From Agrobacterium tumefaciens (lineage in GTDB: Bacteria > Pseudomonadota > Alphaproteobacteria > Rhizobiales > Rhizobiaceae), in contig NZ_CP039903.1 in assembly GCF_005221385.1 (NCBI RefSeq), forward strand, positions 744,001 through 808,000: DNA of 64,000 bases. Direction: 5' to 3'. The notes below the pieces were generated by a model. It searched no databases and was not told the DNA's origin. It was given only the letters and a program-made list of their open reading frames with translations. The translations under genes were made by a program, and so were the position numbers. This document shows, one piece after another, positions 53,933 to 62,720 of the stretch; positions within the stretch are counted from its first letter, which is position 1; the number at the start of each line of letters is the position of its first letter.

Positions 53933-54394
53933 TTATGCACGGTCTTCGCGCGGACGGCGCGGACGGTCTTCGCGGTCGCCGAAGCCACCTTCGCGCGGTG
54001 CGCGGGGGCCACGATCTTCACGCGGGCCACGGTCCGGACGGTCGCCGTCACGGCGCGGACGGTCGTCGCGATCGCGCTTCTGCATCATCGCGGACGGGCC
54101 TTCTTCGTGGGCTTCGACGGCGATGGTCATGTAGCGAAGAACGTCTTCGTTGATGCGCATCTGGCGCTCTACTTCATGAACTGCAGCCGCCGGAGCGTCG
54201 ATGTCCATGAGAGCGTAGTGAGCCTTGCGGTTCTTCTTGATGCGGTAGGTGAGGGACTTCAGACCCCAGTTCTCGACGCGTCCGACTTTACCGCCGAACG
54301 ATTCGATAACGCCCTTGTACTGCTCGACAAGTGCGTCGACCTGCTGGGCAGAAATATCCTGCCGGGCAAGGAAGATGTGTTCGTAAAGAGCCAT
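53933..54394 (-). CDS. rpsF: 30S ribosomal protein S6
   Basis: A 153-residue protein. The S6 core is residues 1-95 ([20 protein letters not shown], then [20 protein letters not shown]). The tail of about 50 residues is almost only Arg, Asp, Pro and Gly. E. coli S6 ends in a short glutamate tail instead, so this charged extension is notable. Confidence 0.97.
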   Translation of the reverse strand: MALYEHIFLARQDISAQQVDALVEQYKGVIESFGGKVGRVENWGLKSLTYRIKKNRKAHYALMDIDAPAAAVHEVERQMRINEDVLRYMTIAVEAHEEGPSAMMQKRDRDDRPRRDGDRPDRGPREDRGPRAPREGGFGDREDRPRRPREDRA

Positions 54395-54422
54395 TTAAGC
54401 TTTGCCTTTCTTGCGTTTCGTC

Positions 54423-54478
54423 CTTCACCCGGCAGCGGCGCTAAGCCTCAACGACTGCTCTTGGGTGAGGCTGTGAAG
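54423..54478 (-). promoter_or_regulatory. Candidate S6:S18 autoregulatory leader of rpsF
   Basis: In the rpsF mRNA CUUCAC pairs with GUGAAG and AGCCUCA with UGAGGCU. The two stems are directly joined on one side, and the other side has a 15-base bulge (54429-54443) with CCG twice. Known S6:S18 leaders have such a hairpin with CCG in a bulge, where the S6-S18 complex binds and stops translation. It ends 28 bases before the ATG. Confidence 0.55.
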
Positions 54479-54625
54479 CCTTAAAGCAAGAAAAGCGTTG
54501 TTCGAGACGGTCGAGAGCGGAGACACGGGAGGCCGGAAAAACCTTATGGTTCCTGCTGTTTCGTTACCGAAACCAGCCCTCCGTTCAGCCACCAGCCAAT
54601 TGGACCGGGTGTTGTGAACAGCGCG

Positions 54626-54653
54626 CTTATACGGATTTTCGGATAAATAGCAA
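54626..54653 (-). promoter_or_regulatory. Candidate sigma-70 promoter of rpsF
   Basis: TTGCTA and TATAAG are 16 bases apart on the minus strand, giving a leader of about 225 bases that includes the hairpin at 54423-54478. The region 54395-54720 holds no other gene. Confidence 0.5.
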
Positions 54654-54720
54654 CCACTTTCCCGAGTTCCCTCTCGGAAACGTCATCTAGTGTGCCGTGT
54701 GCTGCCGCTGGGTCAGCCTG

Positions 54721-55596
54721 TCACAGTAGGTCGAAATCCTGTTTGGCCGAGTTCCATGTTCTGTTGACGAAGGCGGAGTTGGCCTTGATCGCCCGCCCAA
54801 GCTTCTCGGTTCTCTGTTGCCACGGCGGCGTGATTTTGAGAAGGGCTTCAAAGGGACGCGTGCTGCGCAGCGCCTCCGCGATAAGCGGCCATGTCATTTT
54901 TCCGCCCCGCCCGTGATGCAATATGTCGGCGATGACGCAGCATTGCGCGGCCGGTCTGTTGTGCATGTCCACGCGTTTTTCCGCCCTTTTCATGAAGGAT
55001 TTGAACGTCGCGACCATTTGTGAAACCTGCACCTCCCGGGCCGCTTGTGACTGAACCGTCCAATGGATGAACCGCGTTGCCGCAATCACTTCGGCGTCTT
55101 CCACCTCGGCGAGCGTTGGATTGAGATAATTCATCAACGGATTTGTTGTTTGTGGGTTTTCGAGTTCGGTTGATCGGCCCAGCCCGTCAAGGGCGTGGAC
55201 ATGGCCGTTCTTGATACTGAGATGCGGAAAATAATCGACAGCATCAGCGAGAGTCAGCAGTTTGCGCAGATACTGAACGAAATCGCCTTCTTCGACATGG
55301 GCGGCAAACTGGCCGAAGCCGAAAGTGAAAGCCGCCCGGTCATAGCTGTTGAGGGTAAGGAAATTACGCCCCTCACAAATGGCCGTTGGCTCCACGAATT
55401 CGGCCCAGAAGCCGAAAGCGCCGGTAAAATCATGAGCCTTATAGTCTAGTTTCGGCAGCCTGCTGCCCGCAAAAATATTATACAGCCCAATATTGCCCTC
55501 ATAGGGCACGCGCCGGCCCACGAAGAAGCTCGGGCCACCGTCTGCGGAGGCGGAAAAATCGTTGCCGTTGCGGATGATTTTATAGAGATATGCCAT
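54721..55596 (-). CDS. Unrecognised 291-residue protein
   Basis: No signal peptide or membrane segment. The N-terminal half has SFFVGRRVPYEGNIGLYNIF and SYDRAAFTFGFGQFAAHVEE, then FVQYLRKLLTLADAVDYFPH. The aromatic- and Gly-rich TFGFGQF part after an acidic residue (ICEGRNF) is a little like the active region of lysozyme-fold enzymes, but I cannot confirm it. The C-terminal half is helical with a basic tail. The upstream region is AT-rich. It stands alone between rpsF and the aldo/keto reductase. Confidence 0.7.
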   Translation of the reverse strand: MAYLYKIIRNGNDFSASADGGPSFFVGRRVPYEGNIGLYNIFAGSRLPKLDYKAHDFTGAFGFWAEFVEPTAICEGRNFLTLNSYDRAAFTFGFGQFAAHVEEGDFVQYLRKLLTLADAVDYFPHLSIKNGHVHALDGLGRSTELENPQTTNPLMNYLNPTLAEVEDAEVIAATRFIHWTVQSQAAREVQVSQMVATFKSFMKRAEKRVDMHNRPAAQCCVIADILHHGRGGKMTWPLIAEALRSTRPFEALLKITPPWQQRTEKLGRAIKANSAFVNRTWNSAKQDFDLL

Positions 55597-55802
55597 GTCG
55601 TTACCCGTTCCGGAAAGGCGCAGGTCATCGATCTGAAAGATGGCTTTCAGGATGAGCGACGTTGCGCGTTATGAAATACATGACTGCCAATGGCGCAGCT
55701 TTGCGGAACGCGGAACTTTGCTTGCCCACCATGCATATAGCATACATAAGCGGATAAACTTTTAAAGTGTATTTTTTACGGTCGCTATTTCTAATTTAGT
55801 AA

Positions 55803-55831
55803 TGTGACGCGGCCAGGAAGGCCACGTCACA
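55803..55831 (-). terminator. Hairpin after the aldo/keto reductase gene
   Basis: GTGACGCGGCC and GGCCACGTCAC pair with one mismatch and an AGGAA loop, seven bases after the stop. The T-run after it is weak. The rest of 55597-55802 is AT-rich and probably the promoter of the 291-residue gene. Confidence 0.6.
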
Positions 55832-55837
55832 GCAAAA

Positions 55838-56881
55838 TCAGATCGCCATCGGATATTTCCGATGGATCGCCGCGATCCCTTTGAGCACGTCATCCGACAA
55901 GGTCACGTCGGCGGCGGCAATATCCACCTTCAGCTGCTCCATCGTCGTCGCGCCGATGATGGCTGCGGCCATGAAGGGGCGGGTGAGGCAGAAGGCGATG
56001 GCGAGTTGTGCCGGGTCGATCCCATGCTCGGCGGAAAGCTCCAGATAGGCTTTGACCGGCGCTTCCTGGTGTGGCTGCAGGCGGCCGCCGAGCTCCCTGT
56101 TGATCGTGCCGCGGGATCCCGCAGGGTATGCGCCGTTCTGGTATTTGCCGGTGAGAAGCCCGGCCGCCAGTGGCGAATAGGCGAGAAGGCCGACATCCTC
56201 GTGATGGGCGACTTCCGACATGTCCAGATCGAAGCTGCGATAGAGCAGGTTATATTCGTTCTGGATGGTGGCGACGCGCGGCAGGCCGCGGGCCTCGGCG
56301 ATGTCGATATATTTCTGCGTGCCCCACGCACTTTCGTTGGAAAGGCCGATGGCGCGGATCTTGCCGGCTTTCACCAGTTCGCCCAGCGTATCGAGCTTTT
56401 CGGTGATTTCGGCGAGCGTGCGCTCCTTGTCCTGACCGGAGGCATCGAAACCCCAGGCGCCGCGGAAGTGATAGGTGCCGCGATTCGGCCAGTGGATCTG
56501 GTAGAGGTCGATATAGTCCGTCTTCAGACGCGTGAGGCTGGTATCGACGGCCTCGCGGATGGCGGCGGCATCGATATCGCGGCCACCGCGAATATAATCG
56601 CGTCCCGAACCGGCAACCTTGGTGGCGAGCACGACCTGATCACGCTTGCCGGTCTTTTCGAACCATGTGCCGATATAGTCTTCCGTCCGCCCCTGGGTTT
56701 CAGCGGAAACGGGGGTGGTGGGGTAAAGCTCGGCCGTATCGAAGAAATTGACGCCGTTCGCAACGGCGTAGTCCATCTGCGCATGTGCTTCGGCTTCGGT
56801 ATTCTGTGTGCCCCACGTCATGGTGCCAAGGCAAATTTCGGACACGGAAATACCCGTGCGGCCCAATAGTCTATGTTTCAT
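55838..56881 (-). CDS. Aldo/keto reductase (Tas-like)
   Basis: A 347-residue NADPH-dependent reductase. Start MKHRLLGRTGISVSEICLGT; active-site residues are in FFDTAELYPT (Asp, Tyr), LATKVAG (Lys) and LYQIHWP (His). The ATG at 56881 matches the family start; the frame extends upstream without support. It is similar to E. coli Tas. The fabD gene is divergent. Confidence 0.9.
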   Translation of the reverse strand: MKHRLLGRTGISVSEICLGTMTWGTQNTEAEAHAQMDYAVANGVNFFDTAELYPTTPVSAETQGRTEDYIGTWFEKTGKRDQVVLATKVAGSGRDYIRGGRDIDAAAIREAVDTSLTRLKTDYIDLYQIHWPNRGTYHFRGAWGFDASGQDKERTLAEITEKLDTLGELVKAGKIRAIGLSNESAWGTQKYIDIAEARGLPRVATIQNEYNLLYRSFDLDMSEVAHHEDVGLLAYSPLAAGLLTGKYQNGAYPAGSRGTINRELGGRLQPHQEAPVKAYLELSAEHGIDPAQLAIAFCLTRPFMAAAIIGATTMEQLKVDIAAADVTLSDDVLKGIAAIHRKYPMAI

Positions 56882-57104
56882 GGAAATGTCCCGGTGCTTG
56901 GCGAGATGTTTTGAAGGGTGGCATGAAAGTAATGGGGAATTGCCGCAGTGCAAGAAAAAATATGATGAAAAGGCAGGGGAAAACAGGTCGGCAAAACTCC
57001 GGAGAAGGGCCTGCCATAGGGCCTCAAGCCTTGACTTCGCTGGCGGGAATGTGAATGGAAGTCGCAGGAATAAAGGCAAGGCCAGAAAAGAAGGACCACA
57101 TCCC

Positions 57105-58049
57105 ATGGGTATTGCATTCACATTTCCCGGTCAGGGAAGCCAGGCCGTCGGCATGGGCAAGGAGCTTGCCGATACCTATGCAGAGGCGCGCGCCGTGTTC
57201 GAGGAAGTAGACGAGGCGCTTGGCCAGAAGCTTTCCGATATCATGTGGGACGGCCCGGAAGAGACGCTGACGCTGACGGCGAACGCCCAGCCAGCCCTCA
57301 TGGCGGTGTCCATGGCGGTCATGCGGGTTCTCGAAGCGCGTGGCCTGAAGCTCTCCGACGCTGTCTCCTATGTCGCCGGCCATTCGCTTGGCGAATATTC
57401 GGCGCTCTGTGCTGCCGGCACTTTTTCGATTGCCGATACCGCGCGGCTTCTGCGCATCCGCGGCAACGCCATGCAGGCCGCCGTGCCTGTCGGCGAAGGC
57501 GCAATGGCCGCGATCATCGGGCTGGAACACGATGCGGTTTCGGCAATCTGCGAGGAGGCCGGCATTCTCGGCGTCTGCCAGATTGCCAATGATAATGGCG
57601 GCGGTCAGCTGGTCATCTCCGGCTCCAGGGCCGCCGTCGAGAAAGCCGCCGCGATCGCTTCCGAAAAAGGCGCCAAGCGCGCCATCATGCTGCCGGTTTC
57701 CGCGCCCTTCCACTCCGCGCTGATGGCGCCGGCCGCAGAAGCGATGCGCGAGGCGCTGGCCAAGGTTGAAAAGAACAATCCGGTCGTGCCTGTTATCGCC
57801 AATGTGCGCGCCGCTCCTGTTTCCGATGCCAATGAGATCGCTGCCCTGCTGGTCGAACAGGTGACGGGTCAGGTGCGCTGGCGCGAAACGGTTGAGTGGT
57901 TCGCCGCCAACAATGTCACGCAGCTGTATGAGATCGGCTCCGGCAAGGTGCTGACGGGCCTTGCCCGCCGTATCGACAAGACGGTGAATGGCGTTGCCGT
58001 CAACGGTGCAGCCGATATCGACCAGCTTCTTGCCACTCTTATCGGCTGA
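57105..58049 (+). CDS. fabD: Malonyl-CoA:ACP transacylase
   Basis: A 314-residue enzyme. FTFPGQGSQAVGMGK begins the protein, the nucleophile serine is in GHSLGEYSAL and the histidine in SAPFHSALM. It loads malonyl onto ACP. The ATG at 57105 is 14 bases after AAGGAC-like purines. It opens the fabD-fabG-acpP-fabF cluster. Confidence 0.95.
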   Translation: MGIAFTFPGQGSQAVGMGKELADTYAEARAVFEEVDEALGQKLSDIMWDGPEETLTLTANAQPALMAVSMAVMRVLEARGLKLSDAVSYVAGHSLGEYSALCAAGTFSIADTARLLRIRGNAMQAAVPVGEGAMAAIIGLEHDAVSAICEEAGILGVCQIANDNGGGQLVISGSRAAVEKAAAIASEKGAKRAIMLPVSAPFHSALMAPAAEAMREALAKVEKNNPVVPVIANVRAAPVSDANEIAALLVEQVTGQVRWRETVEWFAANNVTQLYEIGSGKVLTGLARRIDKTVNGVAVNGAADIDQLLATLIG

Positions 58050-58145
58050 GGCGGGCTTCGCCCCGCAACGGCTTTTATTTCGACAATTCCCGACGCAGAA
58101 CCGCAAAAAGCTCCTGCAGGATTTGCTCTAAAGAAGGAACGGACC

Positions 58146-58883
58146 ATGTTAGATCTGACAGGCCGCAAGGCTCTCGTAACCGGCGCGACCGGTGGCATCG
58201 GCGAAGAAATCGCCCGCCTTCTGCACAAACAGGGCGCAACCGTCGGCCTGCATGGCACGCGCGTTGAAAAGCTCGAGGCGCTGGCGGCGGAACTTGGCGA
58301 TCGCGTCAAGATCTTCCCGGCTAACCTTGCCGACCGCGCCGAGGTCAAGGCTCTCGGCGAAAAGGCCGAAGCCGAGCTGGAGGGCGTCGATATTCTCGTC
58401 AACAATGCCGGCATCACCAAGGACGGCCTCTTCGTGCGCATGAGCGACGAGGACTGGGACAACGTCATCGAAGTGAACCTGACCGCGATGTTCCGCCTGA
58501 CGCGTGAACTGACGCATCCGATGATGCGCCGCCGTTTCGGCCGCATCATCAACATCACCTCCATCGTCGGCGTCACCGGCAATCCCGGCCAGGCCAACTA
58601 TTGCGCCTCCAAGGCCGGCATGATCGGTTTTTCGAAGTCGCTGGCGCAGGAAATCGCCACCCGCAACGTCACCGTCAACTGCGTGGCGCCGGGCTTCATT
58701 GAAAGCGCCATGACCGGCAAGCTGAATGACAAGCAGAAAGACGCCATCATGGGCGCCATTCCCATGAAGCGCATGGGGACGGGAGCGGAAGTCGCATCCG
58801 CCGTTCTTTACCTGGCTTCCAATGAAGCCGCCTACATGACCGGCCAGACCCTGCACGTCAACGGCGGCATGGCGATGATCTGA
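58146..58883 (+). CDS. fabG: 3-oxoacyl-ACP reductase
   Basis: A 245-residue SDR enzyme with TGATGGIGEE, NNAGITKDGLF, catalytic Ser (NITSIVG), and Tyr-x3-Lys in YCASKAGMIGF. It reduces beta-ketoacyl-ACP with NADPH in fatty-acid elongation. Confidence 0.96.
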   Translation: MLDLTGRKALVTGATGGIGEEIARLLHKQGATVGLHGTRVEKLEALAAELGDRVKIFPANLADRAEVKALGEKAEAELEGVDILVNNAGITKDGLFVRMSDEDWDNVIEVNLTAMFRLTRELTHPMMRRRFGRIINITSIVGVTGNPGQANYCASKAGMIGFSKSLAQEIATRNVTVNCVAPGFIESAMTGKLNDKQKDAIMGAIPMKRMGTGAEVASAVLYLASNEAAYMTGQTLHVNGGMAMI

Positions 58884-58910
58884 GGGCGCTTCAAAGGCGT
58901 CTTGAAAAGA

Positions 58911-58954
58911 TTGCGGCGCTATTTCAGCACCTTCTTGGGTGCCTGGCGCCGCAA
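58911..58954 (+). other. Two-part hairpin downstream of fabG
   Basis: TTGCGGCGC pairs with GCGCCGCAA, and inside it GCACC pairs with GGTGC around a six-base loop. It starts 27 bases after the fabG stop. No T-run follows, so it is either an mRNA-protecting structure or a weak terminator. The rest of 58884-59233 is the acpP promoter region. Confidence 0.6.
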
Positions 58955-59089
58955 GGCCCCGCCGGCCGGTTTCCGGCGAAATTGCCTGTCATACGCTGTG
59001 CTTAGCGCGTTTTCAGGCTTTTCGACCGATTGAAACCGTGTTAAGCGGGCCAAGACTGTGAACAGTCGTCCCGGAGAGACAGGAAGCCG

Positions 59090-59118
59090 TTGCGATTTTG
59101 CGTGACGATGTCTAGCTT
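59090..59118 (+). promoter_or_regulatory. Possible acpP promoter
   Basis: TTGCGA and TAGCTT are 17 bases apart, 116 bases before the acpP ATG. The -10 is a poor match. acpP normally needs a strong promoter of its own, and this is the best candidate I see. Confidence 0.3.
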
Positions 59119-59233
59119 GGACCGGGTTGAACGGGTTTGCCAGCGGTGCCGGATTTGAACGGCGCATGAGGGCTTCTAACAGGGCAGGGTGCCGTAAGGC
59201 ATTCCCTTCAAAATAAAGGTCGAGGAAACCGAC

Positions 59234-59470
59234 ATGAGCGATATCGCAGAACGCGTAAAGAAAATTGTAATTGATCATCTTGGCGTTGACGCCGACAAGG
59301 TTGTCGAAGGCGCCAGCTTCATTGACGATCTGGGCGCTGATTCGCTCGACACCGTTGAACTGGTCATGGCTTTCGAAGAAGAATTCGGCGTTGAAATTCC
59401 CGACGACGCAGCTGACTCGATCCTGACCGTTGGCGACGCCGTCAAGTTCATCGAGAAGGCCCAGGCCTGA
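59234..59470 (+). CDS. acpP: Acyl carrier protein
   Basis: A 78-residue acidic four-helix protein. Ser37 in [12 protein letters not shown] carries the phosphopantetheine arm. It is the carrier for fatty-acid synthesis. AAGGTCGAGGA precedes the ATG. Confidence 0.98.
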   Translation: MSDIAERVKKIVIDHLGVDADKVVEGASFIDDLGADSLDTVELVMAFEEEFGVEIPDDAADSILTVGDAVKFIEKAQA

Positions 59471-59506
59471 TCGACCTTCATGGGGGAGGTGCAATATCCT
59501 CCCATC

Positions 59507-59538
59507 TTGGCCCGGCTCGTCCGGGCCAATGTTTTATA
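59507..59538 (+). terminator. Rho-independent terminator of acpP
   Basis: TTGGCCCGG-CTCGT-CCGGGCCAA is followed by TGTTTTATAG, 36 bases after the acpP stop. Confidence 0.85.
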
Positions 59539-59721
59539 GAGAGACGGTACGTGCCCGAACCGGCGCGCGTTCCGGGCTCCGCATAAGCTTCCCGGCCGGA
59601 AACGGTGCGTGGCGAAAATTGTGCGGACATTCGAAATGCTGCAGCGTCCCGCAAACGTCAGTCCATGGCGTCCGGCCTTGCAGAGAAGACCGATGATTTG
59701 GATAAGGGCGGAGCGTTGGCG

Positions 59722-60984
59722 ATGAGGCGTGTCGTTATCACCGGTACCGGCATGGTATCTCCTCTTGGATGCGGAACGGAAGTTACCTGGGAAAGGCTGC
59801 TGGCCGGCCAGAATGGCGCCCGTCTCGTGACTGAATTCGAAGTCGAAGACTTGCCGGCAAAGATCGCCTGCCGCATTCCCGTCGGTGATGGCTCCAACGG
59901 CACATTCAATGCCGATGACTGGATGGAGCCCAAGGAACAGCGCAAGATCGATCCTTTCATCCTGTACGGCATGGCCGCCGCCGACATGGCGCTTGCCGAT
60001 GCGGACTGGCATCCGGAAACGGATGAAGACCAGATTGCTACCGGCGTTCTGATCGGCTCCGGCATCGGCGGCCTGGAAGGCATTGTCGAGGCAGGTTATA
60101 CGCTGCGCGACAAGGGTCCCCGTCGCATTTCACCATTTTTCATTCCCGGCCGCTTGATCAATCTCGTATCCGGCCAGGTTTCCATTCGCCACAAGCTGCG
60201 CGGCCCGAATCATTCCGTGGTAACGGCCTGCTCGACCGGCGCACACGCTATTGGCGACGCCGCCCGGCTGATCGCGCTCGGTGATGCCGATGTCATGGTT
60301 GCCGGTGGTGCCGAATCGCCGGTCTGCCGCATCGCGCTTGCCGGTTTTGCCGCCTGCAAGGCGCTTTCCACCCAGCACAATGACGACCCGCAGAAGGCAT
60401 CCCGCCCCTATGACCGCGACCGCGACGGTTTCGTCATGGGCGAGGGCGCCGGCATCGTCGTTCTGGAAGAGCTGGAACATGCGAAGGCGCGCGGCGCGAA
60501 GATTTACGCCGAAGTCGTCGGTTATGGCCTCTCCGGCGATGCCTATCACATCACGGCGCCTTCCGAGGACGGCGAGGGCGCGTATCGCTGCATGTTGATG
60601 GCGCTGAAGCGCGCCGGCCTGACGCCTGATGATATCGACTACATCAACGCCCACGGCACATCCACCATGGCCGATACGATCGAGCTTGGCGCAGTCGAGC
60701 GGCTCGTCGGCGATTCGGCTTCGAAGATTTCCATGTCTTCCACCAAGTCGGCCACCGGCCATCTGCTCGGTGCGGCAGGTGCGATCGAAGCAATCTTCGC
60801 GACACTCGCAATCCGTGACAACATCGTTCCGCCGACGCTGAACCTCGACAATCCCGATGTCGAGACGAAGATCGATCTGGTGCCGCACAAGGCGCGCAAG
60901 CGGCAGGTCAACGTGGCGCTCTCGAACTCCTTCGGTTTCGGCGGCACCAACGCCTCCCTCGTGCTGCGTCGTTACGAAGCTTAG
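59722..60984 (+). CDS. fabF: 3-oxoacyl-ACP synthase II
   Basis: A 420-residue thiolase-fold enzyme. The active-site cysteine is in TACSTGAHA, with His in NAHGTST and SATGHLLGAAG. It condenses malonyl-ACP with acyl-ACP. The ATG at 59722 starts the family sequence (RRVVITGTGMVSPLG) and has GGAG upstream. Confidence 0.96.
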   Translation: MRRVVITGTGMVSPLGCGTEVTWERLLAGQNGARLVTEFEVEDLPAKIACRIPVGDGSNGTFNADDWMEPKEQRKIDPFILYGMAAADMALADADWHPETDEDQIATGVLIGSGIGGLEGIVEAGYTLRDKGPRRISPFFIPGRLINLVSGQVSIRHKLRGPNHSVVTACSTGAHAIGDAARLIALGDADVMVAGGAESPVCRIALAGFAACKALSTQHNDDPQKASRPYDRDRDGFVMGEGAGIVVLEELEHAKARGAKIYAEVVGYGLSGDAYHITAPSEDGEGAYRCMLMALKRAGLTPDDIDYINAHGTSTMADTIELGAVERLVGDSASKISMSSTKSATGHLLGAAGAIEAIFATLAIRDNIVPPTLNLDNPDVETKIDLVPHKARKRQVNVALSNSFGFGGTNASLVLRRYEA

Positions 60985-61022
60985 AGCATGTCTCCCGAAA
61001 CCGCGCTGCGGTTTTGGGGTAG
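60983..61022. repeat. Short dispersed repeat, family D partial copy
   Basis: AGAGCATGTCTCCCGAAACC, then GCGGTTTTGGG, overlaps the fabF stop. It also forms a hairpin (CCGAAACCGC with GCGGTTTTGG) and may help end the fabF transcript. The remainder of 60985-61432 holds a second hairpin and no gene I can support. Confidence 0.5.
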
Positions 61023-61048
61023 AGACTAGCCTGAAACACAATCCAAAT

Positions 61049-61069
61049 CGCGACGGATCTGCCGTCGCG
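61049..61069. terminator. Hairpin between fabF and mltG
   Basis: CGCGACGG and CCGTCGCG form an 8-bp stem with a five-base loop. No T-run follows. It may mark the end of the fab transcript. Confidence 0.4.
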
Positions 61070-61432
61070 GTGGCGCCCCCGCCGCAAGCCGTCTCGGGCG
61101 GTTGCGGCTTTCTCCTGCCGGGTGCTGAAACAGGGCGCTCTTCCCTTGAAGAACGCCTTGCGGTCTGCGAAAGCCATTTCGATTTTCGCGCCGATATTGT
61201 AGTCGTTTACGGGAGATGATTTGCCGGTCTCGGGGTAATTTCCCCGGTGCGGGCGAATTTCAGATCACAGACGGCTATAGCTGACCGGGTTTTGCCCGAA
61301 ACGATGTTTCGTGAAGCCGGAAAAGAGGCATTCACAATGTCTCCATGTGGTACAGGAAGATATTCCGAACCTGTTTTTGCCGCATTACCTGCGCAAAAAG
61401 CGCTGACAACGCCGAACTGAAAAGGACCGACG

Positions 61433-62653
61433 GTGAGCGACACGAACCAGAACAGCCAGGGACCATACGGACAGAACGGCGCGGGCGAAGGCAATCGCGG
61501 CCCGATCATTCCGAAATCCCCGACCGAGGCGTTACGCCCGGAAAAGGTGCCGGCCCCGCCGAAGCGCTCCCGCAAGGCCCACGGCCAGCTGGTGATCTTC
61601 CTGAATTTTCTGATGACGCTTGCGGTTGCCGTCTGTGTCCTGGCCATCGCCGCGTTCTATTACATGATCAACGCGTTCCAGGAGCCCGGTCCGCTTCAGA
61701 CGAACACGCATTTCACGGTGCGTAACGGCGCCGGCATTATCGAGATCGCCAATAATCTCGAACGCAACGACGTCGTTTCGAATGCCCGCGTCTTCCGCCT
61801 GATGACCGGCAGCTACCTGCAAAAGGACCAGACGTTGAAGGCGGGTGAATATGAGATCAAGGCCGGCGCATCGATGAAGGACATCATGGTGCTGCTGGAA
61901 TCCGGCAAGTCGATCCTTTATTCCGTGTCGCTGCCGGAAGGCCTGACCGTCAAGCAGATGTTCGCGCGCCTCGGAGCAGACGAGGTTCTGGACGGCGAAT
62001 TGCCCTCCGCCCTGCCGCCGGAAGGCAGCCTGCGCCCGGATACCTATCGCTTCACCCGTGGCACCAAGCGCGAAGAGATCATCAACCAGATGAGTGCTGC
62101 GCAGGACAAGCTGATCGACATGATCTGGGAGCGGCGTGACCCCGACCTGCCGATCAAGACCGTCGAGGAATTTGTGACGCTTGCCTCGATCGTCGAGAAG
62201 GAAACCGGCAAGGATGATGAGCGCGCCCACGTCGCCTCCGTTTTCTATAACCGCCTGAAGAAGGGCATGCGCCTGCAATCCGACCCGACGATCATCTATG
62301 GTCTGTTCGGCGGCGACGGCAAACCGTCCGACCGGCCGATCTACCAGTCGGACCTGCAGAAGCAGACGCCGTTCAATACCTATGTGATCAAGGGCCTGCC
62401 GCCGTCACCCATCGCCAATCCGGGCCGGGCGGCGCTTGAGGCGGTTGCCAATCCTTGGCGAACCGACGACCTTTATTTCGTTGCCGATGGTACGGGCGGC
62501 CACGTCTTTGCCAAGACGCTGGACGAGCATAACGCCAATGTCCGCCGCTGGCGCAAGATCGAGGCGGAAAAGGCGGCAGCCGGCGCCAATCCGGATGTGG
62601 CCGTGGATGGCCAGCCGGGTGGCGCAGAGGCGGAAAAACCGACCAACAACTGA
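61433..62653 (+). CDS. mltG: Endolytic murein transglycosylase MltG
   Basis: A 406-residue protein starting with GTG (AGGA six bases upstream). One membrane anchor (about residues 46-68) leads to a LysM-like part and the YceG catalytic domain; the active-site glutamate is in ASIVEKETG, followed by NRLKKGMRLQSDPTIIYG. It cuts nascent glycan strands and sets their length. Confidence 0.95.
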   Translation: MSDTNQNSQGPYGQNGAGEGNRGPIIPKSPTEALRPEKVPAPPKRSRKAHGQLVIFLNFLMTLAVAVCVLAIAAFYYMINAFQEPGPLQTNTHFTVRNGAGIIEIANNLERNDVVSNARVFRLMTGSYLQKDQTLKAGEYEIKAGASMKDIMVLLESGKSILYSVSLPEGLTVKQMFARLGADEVLDGELPSALPPEGSLRPDTYRFTRGTKREEIINQMSAAQDKLIDMIWERRDPDLPIKTVEEFVTLASIVEKETGKDDERAHVASVFYNRLKKGMRLQSDPTIIYGLFGGDGKPSDRPIYQSDLQKQTPFNTYVIKGLPPSPIANPGRAALEAVANPWRTDDLYFVADGTGGHVFAKTLDEHNANVRRWRKIEAEKAAAGANPDVAVDGQPGGAEAEKPTNN

Positions 62654-62661
62654 TAATCCTG

Positions 62662-62694
62662 ACCGGGCCCTGCCAAACGCAAGGCCCGGTTTTG
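62662..62694 (+). terminator. Rho-independent terminator of mltG
   Basis: ACCGGGCC and GGCCCGGT enclose a 13-base loop, followed by TTTGT, eight bases after the stop. Confidence 0.8.
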
Positions 62695-62720
62695 TAAGGC
62701 ATGACGGGGGGCTTCCAGAT

